Part shown: piece after piece, positions 10,596 to 21,100 of the stretch
How the letters are laid out: each line of letters begins with the position of its first letter
Position numbering within the stretch: the first letter of the stretch is position 1
DNA from: Welwitschia mirabilis
Lineage: Eukaryota > Gnetophyta > Gnetopsida > Welwitschiales
Reading direction: 5' to 3'
Assembly (NCBI GenBank): GCA_051453625.1
Contig: JBOZIK010000001.1
Location: 228,586,972 to 228,634,044 of the forward strand
Length of the DNA stretch: 47,073 nt
Notes under the pieces: generated by a model
What the model saw: the letters and a program-made list of their open reading frames with translations, nothing else
The model's database searches: none
What the model was told of the DNA's origin: nothing
Made by a program: the position numbers and the translations under genes

Positions 10596-11265
10596 TTACC
10601 TAATTGTACAAGGCCTAATTCACAAGATTTTGTAGAGCTTAAAGAACTTTTCACCACCTAATGGCTTGGTAAAGACATTAGCAAATTGATCCTCTATCTT
10701 GACACACTCTAAAACAAGATTTTCATTTTGCAAATGTCCCAAAGGAAATGATGTCTACTCCCAATACATTTTATTTTGAAGTATTGCGTATGGTTTTTAA
10801 ATATATTAATTACACTTTTCTTATTATAATAAATTGGTATGTTCTCTATTCTAATTCTAAAGAGTTTCAATGTTTATGTCATCTAAAGCACCTATGCATA
10901 AAAACCTCTTGCAGTAAGGTGTTTAGCTTTAGTGATTTAGAGAGTAGTTAAATTTTGCTTCTTATTAATCTATAATACTAAACATTGGTCTAATAAATAG
11001 TAACTTTCACTTATGCTTTTTCTATCATTTTTGTAAACTCTCTAGTCTGCTCATAATACCCAAGTAACTTAAGGTAGAAGTCCTTTGAGTACCAAATGTT
11101 CTAATTAGTAGTACCTTTAAATAGTAAAATATTATCTTAATCGCTATGAAATGCAATTCTGTAAGGTTACTTTGGTAATAAGTACAAAATCCTATAAGTG
11201 ATAAGATATCTAATCTACTAGTAGTTAAATAAAGTAAGCTACCAATCCTACTTCTATTCAAGTTT
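10596..11265 (-). pseudogene. pol: S1 pol: copia RNase H domain and C terminus
   Basis: The end of the polyprotein is clear: FTKPLGGEKFFKLYKIL, then a stop, then IRPCTIR and TAA at 10598-10596. S2 ends FLKLWRILEIRPCPFR and TAA. Upstream, the block with IPIYYNKKSVINIFKN matches the copia RNase H segment 'V.IYCDN.SAI.I..NP', and RHHFLWDICKM the 'HI..RHHF.RD' segment. The open stretch at 11261-11025 (NRSRIGSLLYLTTSRLDILS) is the RT-RNase H connection 'YR..IGSLLYL..TRPDI'. Stops interrupt all of it. The catalytic aspartate of the 'YCDN' block is missing here (YYNK). Confidence 0.88.
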
Positions 11266-12010
11266 TAATCAACTTTCTTATCATGTTCATCTTTGCCTAA
11301 TTTGATGTCTTAATTTATGGGTTCGTCTTTTACCTTATAACCCTATAATCTATACTTAACTAATAGATTTTTGGTATATGCTATTTGAGAAAATAATATA
11401 GCTTCTCATAAGAAGTTATTTATTGGATTATTTCAAATTCATCTTACATTATCTTAGCAAAATTCTTACATAATGATTCATTAGTAGTACAAAATTTAAT
11501 ATCATTCATATAGATTTATACAATAGTAATATTGTTATCATTAACAATGATAAAGAATGTAACATCAAATATGCCTATTTTAAAATAATTATCAATTAAG
11601 TAATATAAAAGTATTTCATGTGACATTCTTACAGATTTATTAAATTCATAAAGATTCTTTTTCAACCTATAAACATAGTTTAAATTATCAAAATTAGTAA
11701 AAGCTTTATGTTTACCAACATATACCTCTTTTTGTAGAACTTTATTTAAGTAGGCACACTTAACATCCATTTGATAAAGCTCAAATTATTTGAAGCATGT
11801 AAATTCAAAAAGCATTCTCGTTAACTCCATGTGTGCTACATGTGCCAGGTTTTCTTTAAAGTTAATTACTTCTTACTAGTTTTATCCTTTAGTCAATAAT
11901 ATTAATTTATTTTTAATACCATTTTCATTTTCATCTATTTTATCTTTGAAAACCCATTTTATGCCTATCACTAGTTTGTATAATGGAGTTAAACTAAATT
12001 TCAAACATTA
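11266..12010 (-). pseudogene. pol: S1 pol: copia reverse transcriptase
   Basis: Begins near 12010 with IGIKWVFKDKIDENENG, the conserved copia 'TKWVFK.K.DE.G' entry. The open stretch 11770-11516 reads MDVKCAYLNKVLQKEVYVG and VYRLKKNLYEF, matching the 'MDVK.AFLNG.L.EEVYV..P.GF' and 'V..L.KALYGLKQ' blocks. The catalytic motif is IYMNDIKF just after (near 11515) where active enzymes have YVDDI, so one catalytic aspartate is lost. Reading frame continuity is broken by several stops. Confidence 0.88.
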
Positions 12011-12907
12011 CACCTTTTAAATTAATTTAACTCTTCTTGCATAATTAGCATGTAATTTTCATTGCCTTTTACTGCATTGAAGTTTTTAGGCTTTATTTGT
12101 AAGACTTAGGATACATATCCATAGAACTCTTAGTGATGCTTCTTATTTTTATACCATAGTATGGAATTCTTCTTATGTTAGTAGTTTAATAGCTATTCTA
12201 AAATCTATTCATTTGAGATGAAGTATGATTTTTTTATTCTCTTTTTTTTCCTTTTTCACTTTTCGATTAACTTGGTTTGTTATTAATAGATAGTTTAATT
12301 TGTATGGGTAAATAATCATTCCACTTAAAAACCAATGCTAAATTAGTACCATTAATTTTAACATTTATGGTTTTATTTACCATTCATGTTCTCTCATTGA
12401 ATACTTAGTAGGTCTTACTAATCATTAAATATCCTAAAAGTATACCTTTATCAATCTTCTAATTAAGTTTTTTAAGATAATTATTCTCATTTAGAATAAA
12501 CAATTTTAGTTCATAACATGAAAATAACTTATAGAGTATTTCTTATTAGACCATAGCTAGCAAGGATTTTTAAAAGTGAATCTTCTTATTAGAACTTTAT
12601 TGAACACATAATTAACAATATTAATAACCTTTTTCCAAAAATGATATGAAACCTATTTATCATGATCAATGTCTTTGTCATCTTATTCAACACCTACTTA
12701 TTTATTTTTTCATTCCATTTTTATGAATTTCTTAAAGCTAAAACTTGATTATGTATGCCAAATTATTCATAAAGTCTCTAAATTTGGTATTTTTGATTTT
12801 AATTCCATTATAACTTCTTATGGTCTTGATTTTACATTTTTTTAACTTAATACACAACTTATAAAAGATGTCAAAGGCCTCATCCTTATATGCAGGGAAT
12901 GCTGCCA
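12011..12907 (-). pseudogene. pol: S1 pol: integrase, downstream portion
   Basis: Near 12900-12620 the minus strand encodes AYKDEAFDIFYKLCIKLKK, then IKTIRSYNG, the copia integrase core around its second catalytic aspartate (active elements have 'IR.D.G.EF'; here D is Y). From 12620 to 12011 the frames are very decayed and correspond by position to the integrase C terminus and the linker to RT. The sequence stops at 12907, where the G3 LTR begins. The same core region occurs again at 20050-20345 with about 75 percent identity by eye. Confidence 0.75.
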
Positions 12908-13209
12908 TGTAAAAATTAACATTTAGATCAAGTATTTTAAGCTAATTTAGTTTAGAAAAGACATTAAATTAATCATTTAAATCATACAATCATGTCTTTC
13001 ATCAATTTCAATGTTAATTATAAAGTTATGCACTTTCTTATGGTTAATTTAGGTACTTAATAAGATAATGGAGAATGATGCAAAAAGATTAATTTAGTCT
13101 TATAGAAACATGAGTGGTGCCAATGTTCTTATATGATAGCACCAATAATTCTTAAGAAAGTGTCTTTAAACTCATCTAGTTTTATTAAAGTTTGATTATA
13201 CTAAAAACA
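12908..13209 (+). mobile_element. G3 5' LTR with internal deletion
   Basis: Starts TGTAAAAATTAAC; the 3' LTR has TATAAAAGTTAAC at 18545. Similarity runs to about 13185. The last bases (TTTTATTAAAGTTTGATTAT then ACTAAAAACA) match the end of the 3' LTR at 20014-20049, so the middle of the LTR, including the tandem array and the promoter region, is absent. Confidence 0.72.
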
Positions 13210-13214
13210 TAATT

Positions 13215-13232
13215 TGGCATCATTATTAGGGA
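13215..13232 (+). other. G3 primer-binding site (tRNA-Asp)
   Basis: TGGCATCATTATTAGGGA against TGGCGCCGTTGCCGGGGA: six differences, all C-to-T or G-to-A transitions. Confidence 0.85.
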
Positions 13233-14100
13233 TTATGGCATGATAGCTACATAAGTAATCTTGTAAAAACATTTTTGTCCTTGTATTTTACTTAGTTGTA
13301 CTTTTCTTTTATTTCTAGGAATTAGTACTAGTTCCTTTCAATGTTACTTAAATTCTTCTATTTTTCTTTTCTTAAAATCAATTTCCTATAGTTTTTAATG
13401 TTGGATATTAGTTCATTTCTAGTTTTACATAACTTAGTTTAGCTCTTTCGAATTTGTATTGAGTCTTATAATCCTAATTAAGAAATATATTATTGCATTA
13501 ATTTTTGTACTTAGTATTTTTAAAGGTTTTTGTTAATAATATCTTTGAATGAAAGATAAAGCATCAAGAATCAAAGAATTAACCACAATCAATGAAATAG
13601 ATAAGATTTCTCTTTCCCTTATATTTTTCTTTCATGCATTTATTTTTTACATAAAAAATGAGAAGAATTTTTTTTATTAAGTTTTAGTTTTTTTAGTAAA
13701 ATAGATTTTAATTTTAGAAAAATTTTTAAAAATTAAAAAACATTCACATCATAGTATTTATTCATAAGTTTATTTTGCATTTCATAGTTTTATTTTTTGT
13801 AATTTTTCTCTATTTTATTGGAATCTAGACTAATTATGCTTTAATTGTGATTACTCTATTTATTTTACACATCAAAATTATTAGAGTAACTAGTGCCACA
13901 TTAGACCTGACTAGCACCATTACCCTTTTTGCCTAAAGAGCCCTAAAACTTAGTATTTTTCATTGGTTTATTCTTCTAAAAGTTTTCTAATTGGAATCAC
14001 TTTAAAACCTATCTAATTTATATGTATTGGATATTAATAATTTAAGGTGTTTAGTTTGAATTTCATATAATGATAACATGAACCTCAATACTAATGATAA
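13233..14100 (+). other. G3 leader
   Basis: About 870 bp of A+T-rich sequence with no domain I recognise. By position it is the untranslated leader before gag. Confidence 0.5.
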
Positions 14101-14102
14101 TA

Positions 14103-15830
14103 ATGAATAAAAACCTCCTTTAAGAAATTAACCCCATGTAGAAATCATAGAGAACAATAATCACAACCATTTTAATAATCTAATCAAAATGTTAAATCTG
14201 CCTTCTAATGCCTTTTCTATAATAATAACATATCCTTTCAAAATGAAGAGCTATTGGAAAACCTATAAGCCTATTACCTTAACTAATAAGAAGCTTAAAA
14301 CACCAGTTTAAATGTATTACATAAATCATCTAACTACCTTAATAACATTCCTATGTAAACCCTTATATATTACCTATATCATAGTGCTTAGGTATTCTAT
14401 CTTGCATAATCCAACCCTTCATAGCATGTAGGTTAGATTTTAAGCCTTTTACTATTTAGTTATCCCTTAAATTCCATGGATTAAAATTAAAAGAGATATA
14501 CCGTCATCAAAAATAATATGAACATGTATTTATCCATCTTACCTCAATTCCCCAATGCATGTTATCTACCTTAACACAATTTCCCAATACTATAGATTCC
14601 CTTAGATTAACCCTTTTCCTATTCTCCCTTAAGGAAAAAGTGAAAGCATAATTGCATATTCTCAAACCTCTCTTCACTAATATTGGATATAACTAAATAA
14701 AAAAATTTATCTCTAAATTTTTTCTAAGTCATAAAACTAATGCTTTTAGGTGTAAAATCATGAATTATCAAAAGAGCACTTATAAAACATTCTTAAAAAA
14801 TCTAGAGAGATTTGAGCACCTACTATAAAAATGCCACCGACATGGATTTAAACTAAGTATGTTTATTAGTTTTTTCTATAAAGGATTATCATCTATTAAC
14901 AAACAACTAGTTGAAATGATAAGTAGGATTAGCTTCCTAAATTTTTCACTAGATGAAGTTTGGGACTACCTTAAATCCATAGCAAAAAGCTCTATAGACT
15001 TGGAAAAACATATTGATCCACCTAAATCCTGTTGGTTAGTTAGGTTAACAAGTGTCTTTAAAGTTTTTAGTAACTTTAATGTAAATAATTGAATAGGTGA
15101 GCTTTTGAGAAGAATAGAATCCACCTAAACCCTTAACCTCTAAACCTAAATGTTTAACCTGTCATATAGACTCTAATGAGATAACTAAGTATTCCTTCGT
15201 ACCTTTATTCTACAACATAGTTATTGAGTAAATAATGTGGAGAACACCATTATCAAAGTCATAAATACAATCCTTATTCAAACACTTATAATTATAGGTG
15301 GAGAAACCATCCTAACATTTCTTAAAAATAGAAAAACTCTTATAATAAAAACCATGTTAATAAATTAAAAAACTTATTTCCATAATTTTCCTTTCATCCT
15401 CATGCATCAAACCAATATCAATACAAATCACCCTTCATCATCTAATCATTAAACTTACTCATATAATTCATTATAAAAAACATTAAGAAAATTCATGAAG
15501 TCCTAAAACTAAATCATTCAATAATATTTTTCCTTCTTGAACAATCTTAAATAAAAATTCCAACAACTTTAGCAAGTCACCACCCATATTCACTCTTTTG
15601 TAAATCATAGAGAATTAGATAAAATTTTGATGAGTTCATAGCCAAACTCAAGAGAAGTAAAAATGCTAAAATAAGAAAATCCTATATACATCAATAAAAC
15701 TAAAGATATACATGAAAAGAAAGTTAACTAGATGATGAAATCAAACCAACTAGATGAGAAAAACATGCTCATAAAAAATAACCATAAAAATGAAATTGTA
15801 AAGGAAGATGAAAATCCCTTACCTAATTTT
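14103..15830 (+). pseudogene. gag: G3 gag (Athila-type), broken
   Basis: The start is uncertain; 14103 is the first plausible ATG before an Asn/His-rich stretch. From about 14590 the capsid is recognisable: SLRLTLFLFSLKEKVKA, then FISKFF and a block reading KTNAFRCKIMNYQ, then LERFEHLL. The 77-residue open stretch at 14859-15092 (FYKGLSSINKQLVEMISR, FLNFSLDEVWDYLKSIAK) corresponds to the Athila-type 'FY.GL.P.N..LVD.A.GG.FLN...DEAW..' segment and is the best-preserved piece. The part after 15100 is a decayed linker with proline and charged residues leading towards the protease. Frames shift several times. Confidence 0.85.
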
Positions 15831-16009
15831 CAAGAGCCTTTATTATTTTTTGCAATATTTCAAATAGAGACATATGACAAAAATAGCTATAAGCCTTAGA
15901 AATTTTTAGGGAAGTTCAAATTAATAGGTCTCTCTTAAAAGTGATCAAGTAATTACCCTCTTATGCATAACTATTTAAAAACATATGCACTATTAAAATG
16001 CAAATTCAT

Positions 16010-16620
16010 GTTAAGTGAAAGGCACTAAAAGATCAACAAATTAGTGCCATTTTACAAAATCAAATGCTTCCTAAGCACAAAGATCTTGATTATGTAATAG
16101 TACCCATTACAATTGGTGATAAGCACAATAGACAAGCATTGTTATATCTTAGAGTGAGTATTAATCTTTTATTCCATATTGTTGACAAGAAACATGGCTT
16201 AAATGACCTTAAATGAATCAAAATCCAATTACACTTGGATAATAATTATTTAAAATCATTTTAAAAATAGAAGAAATGTGATAGTTTAGGTAGATAATTA
16301 CTATTTCCTAGTAGACTTATAGTTTTAGAAATGGATTCAATGAAACATCATTCAGTTTCCATCATACTAGGAAGTCTATCTTAGCCACTTTAAATGCTCT
16401 TATTAATTGCAAAAATGGTTTTATGAAAATTTTATTTAGTAACATGGTTATGGATCTAAGCATTTTTAATATCATAAAATTACTAGATGAGAATAATGAA
16501 TTTGACTTTTATGATGAAATTCATGATTTTAAATCTTATCCTTATGAACAAAATATTTCTTTTCTTCATTTATATTTGGAATGTAAATCCAATTTTAGTT
16601 ATCGAAATGACTTTTAATTT
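16010..16620 (+). pseudogene. pol: G3 pol: aspartic protease region
   Basis: About 16040-16180 reads CSAILQNQMLPKHKDLDY, then VPITIGDKHNRQALL, the Athila-type protease entry ('CSAIL....P.K..DPG.F.IPC.IG....ALCDLGAS'). The active site is replaced by YLRVSINLL, so the catalytic Asp-Leu/Thr-Gly is lost. Further on come LIVLEMD and SIILGSLS, equivalent to 'F.VLD.E...PIILGRPFL', and, after a frameshift, the open stretch 16423-16617 (MKILFSNMVMDLSIFNI), the known C-terminal tail of this protease ('NGLMKLSFGNM.LELNIFN'). Non-functional. Confidence 0.82.
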
Positions 16621-18220
16621 TCTTTTAAATCACTCTATAAAGATGCAAAACATGTTTCTCTTGATGACATTACTCATTCTAGCATAACGTCTTTTAAGAA
16701 AGATGTTTTTCATGATCTATTAGAAATGCATAAGAAAGTCATGGGTTGGGATTCATCTAATTTCAAATGGATACATATAATGTTTCCACTTTCCACATTG
16801 TTTCTAAATCTTTAAATCCCGATATGGAGTCTTGCCATAAAAATTTCTTCCATTTTGTACCATTACCTAATTCCTACCTTTTTCATTTTATGCTCAATAG
16901 TCATAATGATTCTGAGTCTTTATCCTTTTGTTACATTTCAAAATCACTAGTGATTATAATTTAATTTTAAATTAGATAAATAATTTTATGAAAAAATAGA
17001 TGATTCCTAAAGATGTTTTTCTCATAGAGGATCCTAAGTATTACCACTTATTCAATTATCTCCTTAAGTCTTTCATACACTAGTTTCATTTTTAAACCAC
17101 CTTATATAGATTACAAATCATCCACCCCTCATATCTATCTATGAGTTTATGAGTCTTACTAATCCTAGTTAATGGTATTTAACATTTAAACTAATAAGAT
17201 TGATCTTTTTGTCATTTCCAGTATTAGTTGAAATTATGTGTGCTTATAATCTTTGAAGAAAAATAATGCTTATTTTGAATTATATTGTTATAGTTGCATT
17301 AGCTTGAGGTCTTTGATTTAGGAAATAGATGAAAAAGTGGAATATTTCAAAATGTATTTTCTATTTTTAAGTATTTTTAAGATAATATTAATTCTTAATT
17401 AGGCTACTGAGCCAATAATCCCCTCTATGCAGACAAAAAAATTATATAAGAACTATACTTTAAAAATATATATATATCTTCTCCAAAGCACATGTTATCT
17501 TTAATCAATATTATTACGTTTAGTTAATGCATCATGCTATGGATGCTTATTAGCAATTAAGTGACAAAATCTACTTATGTCATGTTTAACTACATTAGGG
17601 CTATAGATTCTTACAGACAATGCTGCATTAATTTCTTTATGTACATCATGCTTAACTCTATTAAAAGAAAAATTATATAATACTAGATGATCAATGAGTT
17701 AAAATTATTCTAAAAAAGTTTCTCTTAATTGTAGAAAGCAAATTAGAATGAAAATCTAGATTGAAATTGAAGGACTTATGTGTTTTATTCTTTTAATAAT
17801 TATGCTTAGGATGTACTTACTAACTCTTGGATTTTATAAGTTTACTTAGTAGATATTTCACTTGAATGACATTTTCATCCATATAGTAAAGTAAAAAAAT
17901 TAAAAAAATCAATAAAAAGGTCATTATCTTAGGTGAGTTATCTTATTTATTCATAGTTTTCATGCTTAAGTTTCATTTCATTCACATCACCATTTCCATT
18001 TCATGTGCATTTCATTTATTTCCATTATCCATTTCACCATTTTGACCTTACTCCCTTACCTTCTCCTCCCACATGAAAAATAAACATTATGAGGTACATA
18101 TGTTTGTTCATAAACTAACTTTTTTCTTCATGTTTATTTTGGAAAAAAAAGATCAACTTATTGGTAGCAGACAGTGTGATTTGTTTACATCATAAATAGG
18201 TTGTTTTTTTGTTTGTGTGT

Positions 18221-18264
<44 letters not shown>

Positions 18265-18544
18265 TAATAAATGTCATAAAAAGGGATTCTATTTTATGAT
18301 ATAATATCTTATTCTTAAAATTTTCTTTCAATTCTTTCTATCTTAAAGAATTTAAGAATAAAGTTTGATTTTAATTAGAAAATTGCTTATTTTAATGCCT
18401 TGTTTTAAAAACAATAAAAAAACACGTGGTCAAAATATTTTTCAAAGTACTTGAATATTTTCCTAGAATTTTTCCATGTTAGTTATGTTTTGTCATATTT
18501 TTTTAAAGAGTCTGATAAAAGTTTGGTTAGAGGGTGCAATAACG
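16621..18544 (+). other. G3 3' internal region without recognisable pol
   Basis: Normally RT, RNase H and integrase follow the protease, needing about 3 kb. Only 1.9 kb is present. The short open stretch at 16767-16964 resembles no RT block. The region holds pyrimidine-rich sequence at about 17950-18070, the GT microsatellite, and a weak polypurine stretch (GTTAGAGGG near 18525) before the LTR. The simplest reading is that pol is deleted, though extreme decay cannot be excluded. Confidence 0.55.
18215..18263 (+). repeat. (GT)n microsatellite
   Basis: Forty-nine bases of alternating GT with one interruption (GTGTAT near the left end), preceded by a run of seven T. Confidence 0.97.
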
Positions 18545-20049
18545 TATAAAAGTTAACATTTAAATTAAGTACTTCAAAGCTAATTTGACTTAGGGAAGAT
18601 ATTGAATTAATTATTTTAATCATAAAATTATATTTTTAATTAACTTAAATATTAATTATGAATTCATGCACTTTTTGGTGGTAAATTTATGCACTTAATA
18701 GGATAAAGAAAAATGATGTTAAAGAAAAATGAAGGCAGGCTTATAGAAAAACTAGTAGCATTGGTGTTCCTATATAAAATCATTAATTATTTCTAATAAA
18801 GAATCTCCAAAATCATCTATTGAATTCATCATTATTGTATTAGTTACTACATTCTAGTTATTCATGGTCTTTTAGTAACATGTGGTAGTGACACTAGAAC
18901 CTTCTAATAAGAACATGTTAGACATAGATAAGTGAGATCGTAATGAAGTGGCAATGACTTGTGATAATGGCATGCGGGTGTAAAATCATCAAACATGATG
19001 ATACTATTAGTTAAAAGCACCTAGACTCAAGGATACATGTTGAAAGTATTATGATTATTTTCCACCTAATGCTACATGAAAAATCTTCCACCTATCACTA
19101 GATAATAAAGCTTCCATCTAGTGCTACATGATGAAGCTTTTACCTAATGTTACATAATGAAGCTTCCACCATACTACATGATGAATATTCCACCTAAAGC
19201 AATAAGATGAGGAATCATAGCCTAATGCTACAGGATAAGAAATTATTCACCTTACTTACTACTAAAAGCCAAAGCACTTTAACTACTCCAATCCTAAATC
19301 CCTCCATAAAAAGAGCAAGTCTCTTTATTATATTCATCTATTTATGTTTGATAAAAGATTTTATGCTTTGAAGTAGAGTATTTCTTACCATGTTGTATTA
19401 CATTCCCTTAGGGAATAAGCTAGCCTTAAGAATCACCTGATACGTCTATACTATATGTAGCTCTTTTTTTAATGTAAGGAATTTTTTGTTATTAATATAA
19501 TTTAGTTTATTTTTTATTTGAAGTTAACATTCATTTTTTACTTTTAATACTTAATATAAACTAATTCCATTCTAATTACTTATTATTTTTCTAAGTGAAT
19601 CTTTATGCTAACATTTTTATTAGTAGTTGGTAAGTATTTGATTATTCTTATACATAACTTTCCTACTTTGCATTCTTATACTTAAGCTATAATAGATGAA
19701 GAGGAATAGAGATTTTACCACTATTAATGTGATGAATGAGATTGTATCATCATGTTTTGAGGCTTCATAACTTAGCATCACTTTAAGGTAAATAAAGAAT
19801 TTACATTATATTCTTGAATTTAAGTTTCATTTATTAGATTATTCAAGCTTGTTGTAGGATTATTACATTTTCTAATTTAGTCATTAGAAGTTTTCTAAAA
19901 ACACTCTCTCTTATCTTATATTTTTATTCAAATATGCTTATTATACTATTTGTGTATTTAATAGTTTGTACTATCTTTAACATCCCTATGAAGGAATAAG
20001 ATTGGATTCTTACCTACTTTTATTAAGTTTAGTTGTACTATGAATAACA
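18545..20049 (+). mobile_element. G3 3' LTR (about 1.5 kb)
   Basis: The start aligns base for base with the 5' LTR start. The end (ACTATGAATAACA at 20037-20049) aligns with the 5' LTR end just before the primer site. It contains a 26-bp tandem array (19060-19239) and, 70 bp further, CCATAAAAAGAGC (about 19305), a probable TATA region. After 20049 S-family integrase resumes immediately. Confidence 0.75.
19060..19239 (+). repeat. 26-bp tandem array in the G3 LTR, about 7 units
   Basis: Units begin at 19060, 19086, 19112, 19138, 19164, 19188 and 19214. Typical unit TTCCACCTAATGCTACATGA plus TGAAGC. The last units are degenerate and the fifth is about 24 bp. It lies upstream of the presumed TATA region, so it is in U3. 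Confidence 0.9.
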
Positions 20050-20470
20050 TTTATCCAAAAATGCTATGAAACCTATTGATCCTGATCATTTTTTTTGCCA
20101 TCTCATTTAGCACCTAGTTTTTTCTTTGTATTACTCTATTCTATTATCGAGTTCTTGGAGATAAAAATTGATGATGTATGCTAAATTATTGTAGAAGTCT
20201 CTAAATATAACATTTTTGAATTCACTTCCATTGATACTTCTTATGGTTTTGATTTTGAATGCTTTTTGATTTTGTAACCTGTTACACAACTTAGAAATGA
20301 TATCAAAGCCCTCATCCTTGTATGCAAGGAAGACCATACATGTAAAGTGAGAATAATCATTAATAATAGTTAAATAATACCCTTTTTCACTAATACATTC
20401 TATAGGTGAAGTGCCACAAAAATCAGAATTAAATAAATCTAACAGATCTTTAGTGATGATAGGATGTTTC
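20050..20470 (-). pseudogene. pol: S1 pol: integrase core (right of G3)
   Basis: The open stretch 20337-20131 reads MVFLAYKDEGFDIISKLCNR and, further on, IKTIRSINGSEFKNV. It is preceded by YYLTIINDYSHFTC. This is the Ty1/copia integrase catalytic core: active elements have 'IVDDYSRFTW...L..K.EAF' and 'IRSD.G.EF.N'. Here the first catalytic Asp is kept or shifted in IINDYS, and the second is N (INGSEF). The downstream continuation is cut by the G3 LTR at 20049. The same segment also occurs left of G3 at 12620-12907. Confidence 0.88.
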
Positions 20471-21100
20471 TTATCAAATGTTACCTTTATTTGCTCTCCC
20501 TTTTAACAAGATTCATAAACCTAATGATCAAGATGTTGTAATTTAGGCAGTTCTCTTAATATTTCTTTTGAGAAAAGAGTCTTTAGTTGGTCCTTATTAA
20601 CATGTTTAATATTCCTATATCACATTCTTGCATTACCTATAGGACTTATTAAATACTTGATTCCTTATTAGAAATATATTGTAATGTAAGAGCATATACA
20701 TTTTATTTTCTATGATTAATAAAGAAAACTTTATCTGTATTATTTTCCTTAATTATACAATTATCTTTTATGAAAGTTATAATAAAATTAGCATAACATA
20801 ATTATCTAACACTAAGTAAGTTATGTTGTAAGCCTTTAATAAAAAATAAATATTTTAATTTAGAAAGTTACCTCCATTAATGGTTTCAACACCATTAATT
20901 GGTGCTTTATGTTATCATCAAAAGAAACTAAACCTTTATCTTACTTAACTAAAAAAGTGAAACTAGATTTATTACTTGTTATGTGCCTCAAATATCTACT
21001 CTTAGTGTATCATGCATGCCCCTTTATGCCACAAGGTAATCTAAGCTAATAGAGCTTGCCTTTTGTTTAGTAACCCATATTTTTTAGGCTTATTTGCATA
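20471..21100 (-). pseudogene. pol: S1 pol: protease and GAG-pre-integrase regions
   Basis: About 20640-20470 encodes EILRELPKLQHLDH, then VYESC (stop) KGEQIKVTF, the GAG-pre-integrase block ('G.P......CE.C..GKQ....F') including its zinc-binding cysteines in part. About 21010-20790 encodes the copia protease: YTKSRYLRHITSNKSSFTFL in place of 'WYLDSGCSRHMTG....F..L', so the catalytic D-S-G reads K-S-R, followed by DKGLVSFDDN. Several stops and a shift follow. Between the two blocks the frame is lost. Confidence 0.78.

Larger units (their letters stand above)
12908..20049 (+). mobile_element. G3: Athila-like Ty3/gypsy element, no RT or integrase found
   Basis: Plus-strand element with a short 5' LTR (12908-13209), tRNA-Asp primer site (13215), gag, protease, a 1.9-kb 3' part without recognisable pol domains, and a long 3' LTR (18545-20049). 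Both flanks are S-family copia integrase, so G3 sits inside a Sirevirus. The LTRs share their first about 275 bp and their last about 35 bp. The 5' copy lacks the middle about 1.2 kb. The 5-bp flanks (TGCCA left, TTTAT right) do not form a convincing target-site duplication. Confidence 0.75.

Noticed and set aside
10748-10951. Plus-strand frame of 67 codons
   Set aside because: Antisense of the S1 RNase H domain.
18545-18851. G3 3' LTR ending at 18851 (307 bp, like the 5' LTR)
   Set aside because: The sequence at 20014-20049 matches the 5' LTR end better, and S1 integrase resumes only after 20049.
19060-19239. CRISPR-like array
   Set aside because: Units are contiguous 26-bp repeats without spacers, and they lie inside a plant LTR.
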